Assembly (NCBI RefSeq): GCF_000739895.2
Contig: NZ_BBJS01000050.1
Location: 62,001 to 126,000 of the forward strand
From: Sphingomonas paucimobilis NBRC 13935
Lineage (GTDB): Bacteria > Pseudomonadota > Alphaproteobacteria > Sphingomonadales > Sphingomonadaceae
Direction of reading: 5' to 3'
DNA: 64,000 bases
Of this stretch, positions 53,813-63,390 are shown piece after piece. The position numbers and the translations under genes were made by a program. The notes under the pieces were generated by a model. The model worked only from the letters and a program-made list of their open reading frames with translations. It had not been told where the DNA came from and ran no database searches. How positions within the stretch are numbered: the first letter of the stretch is position 1; each line of letters opens with the position of its first letter.

Positions 53813-56121
53813 TTTTGACCCGCCGCTCGCTTCTCGCCGGGACCGCGCTCGCCAGTCTCCCGATCCGGGGCGTCACGGCCGCCGTGCCGATGACGGTCGC
53901 GCGTCCCAATCTGTTCGTCGGCACCGGCGGCGATGGTCATACCTATCCGGGCGCGGTCCTGCCCTTCGGCATGGTTCAGCTCAGCCCCGATACCGATGTC
54001 GAGCGCTGGGATACCTGCTCGGGCTATCATCATGGCGACGGCTCGATCATGGGGTTCAGCCACACCCATTTGTCGGGCACCGGCATCGGCGACATGCTCG
54101 ACGTGCTGGTCGTGCCGACGCGGGGCGAGTTGAAGCTGGTACCGGGGCCGCTCTCCAACCCCGATGAAGGCTATCGCCAGCGTTATTCGGACGAACGAGC
54201 CGAGCCTGGCTATTACCGGGTCAAGCTGGAGTCCGGCGTCTTGGCCGAACTCACCGTGACCGAGCGGACCGGCTGGCACCGCTACACCTATCCGAAGGGG
54301 CCGGGCCATGTCCTGATCGACCTGTCACACCTCGTCCTCGACAAGAGCGATGCCAAGCCCCTGATCACCGATGCGGAACTGACCATCGAGCCCGATGGCA
54401 CGATCACCGGCACCCGCCGTGTGTTCCGCTGGGCCAAGGGACGGCGCATCTTCTTCGCGCTGCAGATGTCGAAGAAGCCGACACGCATCCAGCTTTATGG
54501 CGACAATGATGCCCCCGCGAACGGCAAGGCCGTCAAGGGCAACCGCCTGAAGGCTGCGCTGCATTTCGACGAGCTGGGCGATGCGCCATTGCTGATCCGT
54601 TGCGGCATCTCGGCGGTCGATGTCGCGGGCGCCAAGGCGAACTTGGCCGCTGAGGCCCAGCATTGGGACTTCGACCGCACCCGCCGCGCCGCCATGGCGC
54701 GCTGGGCCGAGACACTGGGCGGCGTCCGCGTCGAGGGCGGGACCGAGGATCAGCGGACGATCCTGGCCTCCGCCAACTATCACACGCTGATTGCGCCCAC
54801 GCTCTTTTCGGACGTGGACGGGCGCTATGTCGGGCTCGATCAGAAGGTCCACACCCTGCCTGCCGGACAGTTCGCCTACAGCACCTTCTCCACCTGGGAC
54901 ACGTACCGCGCGCTCCACCCCTGGCTGATCCTGACCCAGCCGGCGCAGGCCAAGAAGCTGATCGACGACGTGATCCGCCAGACCCAGCAGAGCCTGTATG
55001 GTCCGCCGGTCTGGACGCTTCAGGGCAAGGAAACCGGCGTCATGATCGGCTGGCACGGCACGCCGATCATGGCCGAGGCGATGGTCAAGGGCATTCCCGC
55101 CGATTACGCCGCCGCCTGGCCCGGTATCGCCAAGCGCAGCTTCGACTTCTCCGCGCCCGATCTGGACAATAGCAAGGGCCGCGACCTGTATGACGCCAAG
55201 GGCTATGTCCCCGCCGATATCTGGTTCGAAAGCGTCAGCCGGACGCAGGAATACGCCTATGACGACTGGGCGGCGTCCCACATCGCCCGAAAGGCCGGCA
55301 AGACGGCCGAGGCCGACCGGCTGCTCAAGCGATCGGGCAATTGGCGCAACGTCATCGATCCGACGATCGGCTTTGCCCGCCCGCGCTTCAACGATGGCAG
55401 TTGGTGGAAGGATTACGACCCCATCCAGCTCGGCCACATGCCCAAGCCCTGGTGGCGCGACTATACCGAGGCCAATGGCTGGCAGGCGACCTTCCTCAAC
55501 CAGCATGACGTCTATGGCCTGATCCGCCACATGGGCGGCGACGCCAAGTTCGAGGCCAAGCTGGACGAACTGTTCTCGGCGCCCTCGACGCTGCCCAAGA
55601 ATGCGCCGCCCGACATTTCGGGCCTCGTCGGCCAGTACGCCCATGGCAATGAGCCGGACCAGCATGTCGCCTATCTCTACGCCTATGTCGGTGCGCCGTG
55701 GAAAACCCAGCGCATGGTTCGCCGCCTGCTGACCGAGATGTACAAGAACGCGCCCGACGGCATCATCGGCAACGATGACTGCGGCCAGATGAGCGCGTGG
55801 TTCCTCTTCTCGGCGCTCGGTTTCTATCCGGTCGATCCGGTCAGCGGCGCGTACGTCTTCGGCGGTCCGCTGTTCGACCGCGCGCAGGTCGCGATGGGTG
55901 GTGGCAGGACGCTGACCGTCGAGGCCAAGGGCAATGGCCCGGACGCACCTTACATCCAGTCGGTGACGTGGAACGGTCGTCCCTGGACCAAGAGCTGGAT
56001 CGACCATGCCACGCTGGCCAAGGGCGGCACCCTGTCCTTCACCATGGGGGCAAAGCCCAATCCCGCCTTCGGTCGCGATCCGAAGGACCGGCCGCCCTCC
56101 TTCGACCATATGCCCGCCTGA
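53809..56121 (+). CDS. Alpha-1,2-mannosidase, GH92
   Basis: A 770-residue Ca-dependent exo-alpha-mannosidase. The Tat-like signal is MILTRRSLLAGTALASLP. The N-terminal beta-sandwich starts NLFVGTGGDGHTYPGAVLPFGMVQLSPDT and contains GYHHGDGSIMGFSHTHLSGTG (about 75-95). The catalytic (alpha/alpha)6 barrel has TFSTWDTYRALHPWL, IGWHGTPIMAEAM, HGNEPDQHVAYLYAYVGAPW and NDDCGQMSAWFLFSALGFYPVDP (about 649-671), with the acidic pair of the family. GH92 enzymes in general remove alpha-1,2/1,3/1,4/1,6-mannose. The ATGA overlap with the GH125 gene gives the start. Exact linkage cannot be inferred. Confidence 0.94.
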   Translation: MILTRRSLLAGTALASLPIRGVTAAVPMTVARPNLFVGTGGDGHTYPGAVLPFGMVQLSPDTDVERWDTCSGYHHGDGSIMGFSHTHLSGTGIGDMLDVLVVPTRGELKLVPGPLSNPDEGYRQRYSDERAEPGYYRVKLESGVLAELTVTERTGWHRYTYPKGPGHVLIDLSHLVLDKSDAKPLITDAELTIEPDGTITGTRRVFRWAKGRRIFFALQMSKKPTRIQLYGDNDAPANGKAVKGNRLKAALHFDELGDAPLLIRCGISAVDVAGAKANLAAEAQHWDFDRTRRAAMARWAETLGGVRVEGGTEDQRTILASANYHTLIAPTLFSDVDGRYVGLDQKVHTLPAGQFAYSTFSTWDTYRALHPWLILTQPAQAKKLIDDVIRQTQQSLYGPPVWTLQGKETGVMIGWHGTPIMAEAMVKGIPADYAAAWPGIAKRSFDFSAPDLDNSKGRDLYDAKGYVPADIWFESVSRTQEYAYDDWAASHIARKAGKTAEADRLLKRSGNWRNVIDPTIGFARPRFNDGSWWKDYDPIQLGHMPKPWWRDYTEANGWQATFLNQHDVYGLIRHMGGDAKFEAKLDELFSAPSTLPKNAPPDISGLVGQYAHGNEPDQHVAYLYAYVGAPWKTQRMVRRLLTEMYKNAPDGIIGNDDCGQMSAWFLFSALGFYPVDPVSGAYVFGGPLFDRAQVAMGGGRTLTVEAKGNGPDAPYIQSVTWNGRPWTKSWIDHATLAKGGTLSFTMGAKPNPAFGRDPKDRPPSFDHMPA

Positions 56122-56144
56122 TCCCTCCCGGAGCCGACCCGACA

Positions 56145-58055
56145 ATGACCGATTTCTCCCGCCGCGCCGTCCTCGCCTCCGGGCTCGTCGCATCCGCCAC
56201 GCCGGCCTTCGCCAAGGTGAAGGCCGGCGCGCCCGCCCCTTATGGCGCGGTCCCCTCGGCGCGGCAGTGGCGCTGGCATCAGCGCGAGCAGTACGCGTTC
56301 GTCCACTTCGCCATGAACACCTTCACCGACAAGGAATGGGGTTATGGCGACGAAGACCCCAAGATGTTCAACCCGTCCGATTTCAGCGCCGATCAGATCG
56401 TCGCGGCGGCCAAGGCGGGGAATCTGAAGGGCATCATCCTGACGGCAAAGCATCATGACGGCTTCTGCCTGTGGCCAACCAAGCTGACCGAACATTGCAT
56501 CCGCAACTCGCCATACAAGGACGGCAAGGGCGATATCGTCCGCGAGATGTCGGACGCCTGCAAGCGCGGCGGCATCGCCTTCGGCATCTACCTTTCGCCC
56601 TGGGATCGCAACCATCCGCAATATGGGCGGCCCGCCTATGTGGAATATTTCCGCAAGCAGGTGGTCGAGCTTTGCACCGGTTACGGCGAACTGTTCGAAT
56701 TCTGGTTCGACGGGGCGAATGGCGGCGACGGCTATTATGGCGGCGCGCGCGAGACGCGGCAGATCGATGCGCCTAAATATTATAACTGGCCCTCGATCAT
56801 CGCCCTGGTCCATCAATATCAGCCCATGGCCTGCACCTTCGATCCGCTGGGCGCGGATATTCGCTGGGTGGGCAATGAGGACGGCGTAGCGGGCGATCCC
56901 TGCTGGCCGACCATGCCGAACCATCCGTACGTCCAGTCGGAGGGCAATTCGGGCGTACGCGGCGGCGCGCTGTGGTGGCCGGCCGAGACCAACACCTCGA
57001 TCCGGCCCGGCTGGTTCTATCATGCCGACGAGGACTCGAAGGTCCGATCGCCGGAGAACCTCGTCGGCTATTTCGACACCTCGGTCGCGCGGGGCACCAA
57101 CATGAACCTGAACCTGCCGCCCGACCGGCGCGGCCGCATCCCCGATCAGGATGTGAAGATCCTGAAGAGCTTCGGCGACGCGATCCGTGCCAGCTTCGCG
57201 ACCGACCTCGCGCAAGGCGCGGTGGCCAGCGCCAGCCATGTGCGCGGCAAGGGTTTCGAGGCGGCGAAGGTGCTGGACGGGAACCGCGACACCTATTGGT
57301 CCGCGCCGGACGGCGTGACGACACCCAGCCTGACGCTCGACCTGCCGCCGAACCGCAGTTTCGACCTGATCCGTATCCGCGAATATCTGCCGCTGGGCGT
57401 GCGCGTCACCCGCTTCGCGGTCGACGCCGAGGTGAACGGCCGGTGGCAGCAACTTGCCGAGCATGAGTGCATCAGCGCACAGCGGATCATCCGGCTGCCC
57501 GCCCCCATCACCGCGAAGCGAGTCCGCCTGCGGATCGTCGAGGCGCCCGTCGCCTGCGCGATCAGCGAGGTTTCGCTGTTCAAGAGCGTCGCACCGGTCC
57601 CCGTCCCCGCGATCGTGTCGAGCGATCCCACGGTGCTGGCCACGACCGATTGGAAGATCGTCTCGGCCACCGCGCCCGGCGCCGAGAAGCTGCTCGACAA
57701 TGACGCCAAGACCATCTGGGTCCAGCCGGCGCCGACACCGGGCAAGCCAGCCAGCGTCACCGTCGATATGGGCCAGGTCCGCAACGTCGCGGGCTTCAGC
57801 CTGACGCCCTCGCGCCAGGTGATGATCGATGCCGCCCCGCCGCGCGGCTATGTCGCGGAGACGAGCGTCGACGGCAAGAGCTGGACCCCGGCGGGCTCGG
57901 GCGAATTCTCCAACATCGCCTATGCGCTCTCCACCCAGCGCCTGCCTTTCACCAGCGTCCGGCCGGTCCGCTATCTGCGCCTGACCTTCGCGGAAATGTC
58001 CAAGCCTGCGGAAAAGCTGGCGATTGCCGGAATCGGCGGCTTCACCAAGCGCTGA
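56145..58055 (+). CDS. Alpha-L-fucosidase, GH29, with two C-terminal discoidin-like domains
   Basis: A 636-residue exported enzyme (Tat-type signal SRRAVLASGLVASATPAFA). The catalytic barrel (about 35-360) has FVHFAMNTFTDKEWGYGDEDP, ILTAKHHDGFCLWPT, and nucleophile Asp189 in EFWFDGANGG. Two beta-sandwich modules of F5/8 type C (discoidin/CBM32) kind follow, about 365-490 (KVLDGNRDTYWSAPDG) and about 505-635 (KLLDNDAKTIWVQP), usual for GH29 enzymes acting on glycoproteins. It would remove fucose, for instance core alpha-1,3/1,6-fucose. It follows GH92 by 23 bases and ends the operon at the hairpin at 58070. Confidence 0.92.
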   Translation: MTDFSRRAVLASGLVASATPAFAKVKAGAPAPYGAVPSARQWRWHQREQYAFVHFAMNTFTDKEWGYGDEDPKMFNPSDFSADQIVAAAKAGNLKGIILTAKHHDGFCLWPTKLTEHCIRNSPYKDGKGDIVREMSDACKRGGIAFGIYLSPWDRNHPQYGRPAYVEYFRKQVVELCTGYGELFEFWFDGANGGDGYYGGARETRQIDAPKYYNWPSIIALVHQYQPMACTFDPLGADIRWVGNEDGVAGDPCWPTMPNHPYVQSEGNSGVRGGALWWPAETNTSIRPGWFYHADEDSKVRSPENLVGYFDTSVARGTNMNLNLPPDRRGRIPDQDVKILKSFGDAIRASFATDLAQGAVASASHVRGKGFEAAKVLDGNRDTYWSAPDGVTTPSLTLDLPPNRSFDLIRIREYLPLGVRVTRFAVDAEVNGRWQQLAEHECISAQRIIRLPAPITAKRVRLRIVEAPVACAISEVSLFKSVAPVPVPAIVSSDPTVLATTDWKIVSATAPGAEKLLDNDAKTIWVQPAPTPGKPASVTVDMGQVRNVAGFSLTPSRQVMIDAAPPRGYVAETSVDGKSWTPAGSGEFSNIAYALSTQRLPFTSVRPVRYLRLTFAEMSKPAEKLAIAGIGGFTKR

Positions 58056-58069
58056 TCCCGCCGCTCTCC

Positions 58070-58112
58070 CCACCCCATCGCGGCAGTAAATACGCCGCGA
58101 TGGGGTGGTATT
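58070..58112 (+). terminator. Strong hairpin at the end of the exoglycosidase operon
   Basis: A perfect 15-base stem, CCACCCCATCGCGGC (58070-58084) with GCCGCGATGGGGTGG (58094-58108), has a 9-base loop and is followed by TATTT. It lies 15 bases after the fucosidase stop. Confidence 0.85.
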
Positions 58113-58158
58113 TCCCTTTTGTGCGTTGCAGCATGGATCAACACACAGGAGGGATGGT

Positions 58159-59223
58159 ATGACCGACCGTCACGATCCGACGTCAACACGAAGCCTATCG
58201 GCGCGGCGCCCGCGTGTCGCGCTGGCCTTGCAGGGCGGGGGTGCGCACGGCGCCTATGGTTGGGGTGTCGTCGAACGCCTGCTCGAAGAAGACATCGATC
58301 TGGTCGGCGTCAGCGGCGCCAGCGCCGGCGCGATCAACGGTGCCGCCGTGGTATCGGGCTATGCCTCCCAGGGCAGCGAGGGCGCGCGGGCGGCGCTAGA
58401 AAAGGTCTGGCGCAATGTCGCCGATGCCTCGCCGCTCGCCCCGCTCGATGTCGGCGCGATGGGCGGCCCCTTTTTCGAACCCCTGCTGCGGCGGTCGCTC
58501 GACATTGCCAAGCTTTCCAGCCGCTATGTCGCGCCCTTCCTGCCCGGCGTGCGCGACATGAGCGGTTTGCGCCGCGCGGTGGAGACCAGCATCGACCTGG
58601 ATCTGCTCGCCCGCCAGACCATATTGCCCTTCTACGTCGCGGCGACGCATATCGCCTCCGGCTCGGCGCGACTGTTCACTGGCGAGGCAGTGACGCTCGA
58701 TGCGCTGATGGCCTCGGCCTGTCTACCCGAGCTGTTCGCTGCGGTGGAGATCGATGGCGAGCAGTTCTGGGATGGCGGCTTCACCGCCAATCCCGCGCTG
58801 GAGCCACTCTTGTCCAACGCGATCGGCGCGACCGACATGATCATCGTCCAGATCACGCCCTTTACCGTCGAGGATGTCGGCGATTCGGTGGGCGAGGTGA
58901 TGCGCCGGGTCAGCGATATCAGCTTCAACGCCTGTCTGCGGCGCGACCTGCGCGCCTTGTCCGAGATTCAGGATATCGCCCGTGCCGCCCCCTCGCGCGA
59001 CCCGCGCATGCAGGCGATCGCGCGGGTCAATCTGCACCTGCTGTCGCCACCCGATGAACTGGCCGGTCCCTCGGGCACGAGCAAGGTCGATACGCGCTGG
59101 TCGGTGCTTCAGGATCTGCGCACCATGGGCCGGGCACAGGCCGAACAATGGCTGGCCGCCCATCGCGACTTTCTGGGCCGCGATTCCTCATTCGAGGGGC
59201 TGCCGGAGGATATGCGGGGTTGA
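58159..59223 (+). CDS. Patatin-like phospholipase
   Basis: A 354-residue serine hydrolase of the patatin family (RssA-like). The oxyanion loop LQGGGAHGAYGWGV is at about residues 24-37. The nucleophile is Ser55 in GVSGASAGA, and the dyad Asp is Asp205 in FWDGGFTANP. No signal peptide is seen, so it is likely cytoplasmic or membrane-associated. AGGAGGG lies a few bases upstream of the ATG at 58159. It is monocistronic or followed by the SDR gene after 105 bases. The substrate (phospholipid or PHA-linked ester) cannot be told. Similar proteins in sphingomonads sit beside hydroxybutyrate dehydrogenase. Confidence 0.88.
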   Translation: MTDRHDPTSTRSLSARRPRVALALQGGGAHGAYGWGVVERLLEEDIDLVGVSGASAGAINGAAVVSGYASQGSEGARAALEKVWRNVADASPLAPLDVGAMGGPFFEPLLRRSLDIAKLSSRYVAPFLPGVRDMSGLRRAVETSIDLDLLARQTILPFYVAATHIASGSARLFTGEAVTLDALMASACLPELFAAVEIDGEQFWDGGFTANPALEPLLSNAIGATDMIIVQITPFTVEDVGDSVGEVMRRVSDISFNACLRRDLRALSEIQDIARAAPSRDPRMQAIARVNLHLLSPPDELAGPSGTSKVDTRWSVLQDLRTMGRAQAEQWLAAHRDFLGRDSSFEGLPEDMRG

Positions 59224-59328
59224 TCCGCCGATAAGGGCTCCGAACGCGATCGATCGGTAGGGCGCATCGGAACGCTACGTGATGGCGACGGTTGTGGCTC
59301 ACTTGATCGCAAGGCAGGAGCCAAGGAC

Positions 59329-60093
59329 ATGGCCAGATTTACCGGCAAGATCATCGTCATCACCGGGGCGGCATCGGGTATCGGCGAAGGCGCTGCACGA
59401 CGCTTCGCCGAAGAGGGCGCGACGCTCGTCCTGGGCGATATGGATGGCGAAGGGCTGAAGACGCTGGCCGAACAACTTGCCCCCGCCACCGTCGCGACGC
59501 GGGAAACCGATGTGTCCGACATGGCGGCGTGCGAAGCGCTGGTCGCGCTGGCCATCGAGCGATTCGGGCGGATCGACGTGCTGGTCAGCAATGCCGGGGT
59601 CGATCATCTCGGCAAGCTGGATGAGGGAGATTTCTCAGCCTTTACGAAAGTGATCGAGACCGATCTTTACGGCGTCGTCCAGATGGCCCGCGCAGCCATC
59701 ACCCATCTGCGCGCCTCCAAGGGGTGCATCATCAATATGTCGTCGGTCTCGGGACTGGGTGGCGATTGGAACCACAGCTTCTATTGTGCGGCCAAGGGGG
59801 CGGTGACCAACTTCACCCGCGCGCTGGCGATGGACGAGGCGAGGAACGGCGTGCGTGTCAACGCGGTGAACCCGTCGCTGACCTACACCCCGTTGACGGA
59901 GGGCATGAAGGAACAGCCCGAGCTGATCGCCAAATTCGAGGAGCGCATTCCCATGGGGCGCGGCGCGCAGCCGGAGGATATTGCCGGTGCCGTCGCCTTT
60001 CTGGCGAGCGAGGACGCGCGCTTCATCACAGGCATCAATCTGCCGGTCGATGGCGGCCTCAGCGCCTCCAACGGACAGCCGCCGCTAAGCTAA
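59329..60093 (+). CDS. Short-chain dehydrogenase/reductase
   Basis: A 254-residue NAD(P)-dependent oxidoreductase. The cofactor motif TGAASGIGEGAARRF (about 12-26), NAGVDHLG, catalytic Ser in NMSSVSGLGG, and Tyr152-x3-Lys156 (SFYCAAKGAV) are intact. Substrate loop and C-terminus (FITGINLPVDGGLSASNGQ) are typical of classical SDRs. An acidic residue at the end of the second strand (LGDMDGEG) favours NAD over NADP. AGGAG lies before the ATG. No tight operon partner is present. The substrate is not predictable from sequence. Confidence 0.9.
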   Translation: MARFTGKIIVITGAASGIGEGAARRFAEEGATLVLGDMDGEGLKTLAEQLAPATVATRETDVSDMAACEALVALAIERFGRIDVLVSNAGVDHLGKLDEGDFSAFTKVIETDLYGVVQMARAAITHLRASKGCIINMSSVSGLGGDWNHSFYCAAKGAVTNFTRALAMDEARNGVRVNAVNPSLTYTPLTEGMKEQPELIAKFEERIPMGRGAQPEDIAGAVAFLASEDARFITGINLPVDGGLSASNGQPPLS

Positions 60094-60223
60094 ATCGGAA
60101 TAGATGCAGATCAAGATTTGGTGGAGTTATATCATCTGGCACTGCCTGGCTCTCTATTCTCTCAGGGCCTCGGGAGCCAAATAATAAATCCAACGTTGTC
60201 GCTCCATAACGAAAGGGGCGAGA

Positions 60224-62239
60224 TTGTTTATCCTGCATCTGGCGCTTGGCGGTTGCCTGAAATCACCACCTGTCCATTATGGCATCACCGCCGACACGGG
60301 CGGACATATTGCTTATATTCTTGATGCAGCCGCCGCACAGGCCGATAATATTGATACAGATCAAGTCTCCGTCGTCACTCGGTTGTTCGAAGGTGACGGT
60401 TTGGCACCTGAGCATGCCCTGGTTTCCGAACGGCTTCGGCCCGGTCTGACCATCGATCGGATTGCGACCGGCAATCGGCGCTACCTCGAAAAGGATGCAC
60501 TGGCCGAGGATATGCCGGCCTTTATCGAGGCGTTCTGCGCGCATCTGGCGCGCCTGCCGCGCTTGCCGGATGTGATCCACGCGCATTTCTCGGACGCCGC
60601 CGCCGTCGCGGCGGAGGCGCGGCAACGCTTCGCCATTCCCTTCGTCTATACGCCGCACGCGCTCGGCATCGACAAAAGGGCGCATCAGGGCCCCTGCCCT
60701 GCGCTCGACGCACGGATCGCCGCCGAGGAACGGGCAATTGCGCAGGCCGATGCAATCATCGTCTCCACCCGTGACGAGGCCGATCGACAGGTCCATGCCT
60801 ATCGGGCGTCGACCTCCGCGCGCATCCATTGCATCCCGCCGGGCGTGCCGAGCCGTGACGCCGCATCAATGGCGGACGGGTCGCTGGTCGATCGGCTGGA
60901 CCAGTGGCTCGATGATCCGGCCAAACCCATCGTGCTCGCGATCGCAAGGCCGGTCGCCAAGAAGAACCTGATAGGTTTGGCGCGGGCCTATGCCGGATCG
61001 CCCGGGCTACAGACGGCGGCCAATCTCGTCATCCTGGCCGGACAGCATGACGGCCCCGGCTCGGCCGAGGAACGCGGCGTCCTGGCCGAGCTTCAAGCCC
61101 TGGCGGCGCAACCCGCCATTCGGGGCCGCATCGCCCTACCGCCCACCCATGACGGGCGCGACGTCGCCGCGCTGTATGATCTTGCCGCGCAAGGCGGCGT
61201 GTTCGTCAATCCCGCCTTCCACGAACCGTTCGGCCTGACCCTGATCGAGGCGGCGGCGGCGGGCGTGCCAGTGGTCGCCACGCAAGCCGGCGGCCCCAGC
61301 GAGATCGTCGCGGCGCTGTGCCATGGCCTGCTCATCGATCCCCGCGATGACGAGTCCATCGCCGATGCCTGCCTTGCCATCCTGAACGACCCCGAACGCC
61401 ATGCCCGGATGAGCGCATCGGGCCGACGCGGCGTCGCGCGCTATGACTGGCAACGCTATGCGGCGGAGTCGATCGCCCTTTACGCCCGACTGCCGCGCGC
61501 ACCCTCGCTGCTCGCCAGCGATATCGACCATACGCTGACCGGCTGTCCGGTCGGAGCCCATGGCTTTGCCCAGTGGCGGCGGAGCAGCAGCCTGCCCTTC
61601 GTGGTCGCGACCGGCCGCTCCTTTGCGATGGCACGGATGATCCTGTCGCAATGGGGCCTGCCCGAGCCCGACGCCTTCATCACCGATGTCGGCACGCGCA
61701 TCATGCTGAAGGGGCAACGCGGCTGGTACGAATGCCCGGTCTATGCCACCCGGCTGGACGAAGGCTGGGACCGCAAGGCGGTGGCCGCGGCGCTCAAGCC
61801 CTTGCGACTGCGTCCCCAGCCGCGCGACACCGCTGGTCCGCACAAGCTGAGCTTCTTCGGCACCGCCGCTGATGCCGAGCAGGTCCGCACCGTCCTTGCC
61901 GAGCAAAAGCTGGCGGCGAAGGTCGTCTTCTCGCACGGCCGATTGATCGACGTGCTCGCGCCCTTGGGCGGCAAGGCGGCGGCGATCGCGGCCTATGCCC
62001 GGCGGCTGGATCTGTCGCTGGGCGCCTGCATCGCGGCAGGGGACAGCGGCAACGACGTCGACATGCTGGAGGCCTGTGGCCACGCCATCGTCGTCGGCAA
62101 CGCCAGTGACGAGTTGAACGACCTGACGGTGCGCGAAGGGTTGATGCGCGTGACCGGTCATCATGCGCATGGCGTGCTGGAAGGGCTGGAGCGGCTGGGC
62201 CTGACCGAACCGGTGCTGGCCCAGGCCAGCGCGGCATGA
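60224..62239 (+). CDS. Sucrose-phosphate-synthase-like GT4 fused to a HAD sugar phosphatase
   Basis: A 671-residue bifunctional protein. The GT-B part (about 1-425) has the SPS/sucrose-synthase donor loop DTGGHIAYILD (about 24-34), TPHALGIDKRAHQG, AIARPVAKKNLIGLARAY, and EPFGLTLIEAAAAGVPVVATQAGGPSEIV. The C-terminal HAD-IIB part (about 430-655) has SDIDHTLTG, VVATGRS, Lys in GKAAAIAAYARR, and AAGDSGNDVDML, the four HAD motifs. Together these would make a sugar phosphate such as sucrose- or mannosylfructose-phosphate and remove the phosphate. The TTG start has GAAAGGGG 5 bases upstream. A 4-base overlap couples it to the next glycosyltransferase. The true product is uncertain. Confidence 0.86.
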   Translation: MFILHLALGGCLKSPPVHYGITADTGGHIAYILDAAAAQADNIDTDQVSVVTRLFEGDGLAPEHALVSERLRPGLTIDRIATGNRRYLEKDALAEDMPAFIEAFCAHLARLPRLPDVIHAHFSDAAAVAAEARQRFAIPFVYTPHALGIDKRAHQGPCPALDARIAAEERAIAQADAIIVSTRDEADRQVHAYRASTSARIHCIPPGVPSRDAASMADGSLVDRLDQWLDDPAKPIVLAIARPVAKKNLIGLARAYAGSPGLQTAANLVILAGQHDGPGSAEERGVLAELQALAAQPAIRGRIALPPTHDGRDVAALYDLAAQGGVFVNPAFHEPFGLTLIEAAAAGVPVVATQAGGPSEIVAALCHGLLIDPRDDESIADACLAILNDPERHARMSASGRRGVARYDWQRYAAESIALYARLPRAPSLLASDIDHTLTGCPVGAHGFAQWRRSSSLPFVVATGRSFAMARMILSQWGLPEPDAFITDVGTRIMLKGQRGWYECPVYATRLDEGWDRKAVAAALKPLRLRPQPRDTAGPHKLSFFGTAADAEQVRTVLAEQKLAAKVVFSHGRLIDVLAPLGGKAAAIAAYARRLDLSLGACIAAGDSGNDVDMLEACGHAIVVGNASDELNDLTVREGLMRVTGHHAHGVLEGLERLGLTEPVLAQASAA

Positions 62240-63390
62240 CCCGTCCCTTCGGCTATTTCGTCCATCACCAAGGGCGTGGCCATGCCGAACGCTGCGCCGC
62301 CATTCTGAACGCGCTGCCGCCAGAGCGGCCGGTGACGATCTTCTGCGCGCGCGATGACATCTTCCCGTCCCTGCCGCCCCGTGCGACGATCGTGACCATC
62401 CCGTCGCTGTTCGAGCCGACCGGGGCCGAGGCGGGCTCGATGGACGCGATCCCCACCCCCGACACGCTGCACTGCGCGCCGCTCGGTTGGCCGGGTATTC
62501 GCCACGCCATGGCGGTGATCGCGCAGTGGTTCGACGCCGCTGACCCCGCGCTGATGATCTGCGACGTGTCGGCCGAGATCGCGCAACTGTCCCGCATCTG
62601 CTCGGTCCCGCACGTCAAGGTGCTGCAACATGGCGACCGCCACGATGCCGGCCACCGGGCGGCCTATGACGGCGCGGCCGGCTTGCTGGCGGCGTTCGAC
62701 GAGAAACTGGCCCAGCCCGAATGGGATGCGGCGATGCGCGCCAAGACCTGCTTTGCCGGGGGCCTGGGCGTCGACACTCGCGTGCCCGAGCGGGAGCTGG
62801 CGCGGCAACGGATCGGTGTTGGGCCGGACGAGGAGATGATCCTGGTCATGGCCGGCGGTGGTGGCGGCGGCTTTGCCCAGGCGCCGCTCGGCGTCGGCGC
62901 CCGCAGTCGGCCGGACGCGCGCTGGATCACGATCGGCCCAGTGCTGCGCGACTGGCACGCGACCGAGCCCGCCAATATCGAACATCGCGGCTGGGTCGAC
63001 AATCCGGCCGACCATGTCGCCGCCGCCGACCTGGTCATCGCCTCGACTGGCAACACCACCTGCCAGCAAATCCTGGCCGCCGCCCGGCCCTGGCTCGCTA
63101 TCCCTGAGTGGCGTTATTTCGATGAACAGCATCGCAAGGCCGACGCGCTGGCGGCGGCGGGGGTGGCGTGCGTCCGTCCCCACCTCCCCTCCTCGGCCCA
63201 GGCCTGGACCGCTGCTTTGGCCGAAACCCGCAGCAATCATCGCCCGGCCGCGCAGCGCACCATGATCGCCGACGCGCCGGCACAACTCGCCGCCGACTGG
63301 CTGGAGGAGCTCGCCGCCCGGCTCTGGCCGATCACGATCGATACGCCTGCCGCCACCCCCTCCCCCGATCCTACCGGAGCCCATTCATGA
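62236..63390 (+). CDS. GT-B glycosyltransferase, MurG/GT28-like C-terminal domain
   Basis: A 384-residue protein. The N-terminus YFVHHQGRGHAERCAAIL recalls the GxGH acceptor loop of MurG/UGT-type enzymes. The C-terminal half has ILVMAGGGGGG (nucleotide-binding glycine loop), HRGWVDNPADHVAAADLVIASTGNTTCQQILAAARPWLAIPE, and a donor-binding E/D patch like GT28. No membrane helix is seen. It overlaps the SPS-like gene (ATGA) and the next GT2 gene (ATGA), so it is part of a glycan or compatible-solute operon. Family membership is clear; donor and acceptor are unknown. Confidence 0.8.
   Translation: MTRPFGYFVHHQGRGHAERCAAILNALPPERPVTIFCARDDIFPSLPPRATIVTIPSLFEPTGAEAGSMDAIPTPDTLHCAPLGWPGIRHAMAVIAQWFDAADPALMICDVSAEIAQLSRICSVPHVKVLQHGDRHDAGHRAAYDGAAGLLAAFDEKLAQPEWDAAMRAKTCFAGGLGVDTRVPERELARQRIGVGPDEEMILVMAGGGGGGFAQAPLGVGARSRPDARWITIGPVLRDWHATEPANIEHRGWVDNPADHVAAADLVIASTGNTTCQQILAAARPWLAIPEWRYFDEQHRKADALAAAGVACVRPHLPSSAQAWTAALAETRSNHRPAAQRTMIADAPAQLAADWLEELAARLWPITIDTPAATPSPDPTGAHS

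Noticed and set aside
55950..58073. A 707-residue reverse frame opposite the GH29 fucosidase.
   Set aside because: Shadow frame. The plus strand has signal peptide, catalytic motif and operon coupling.
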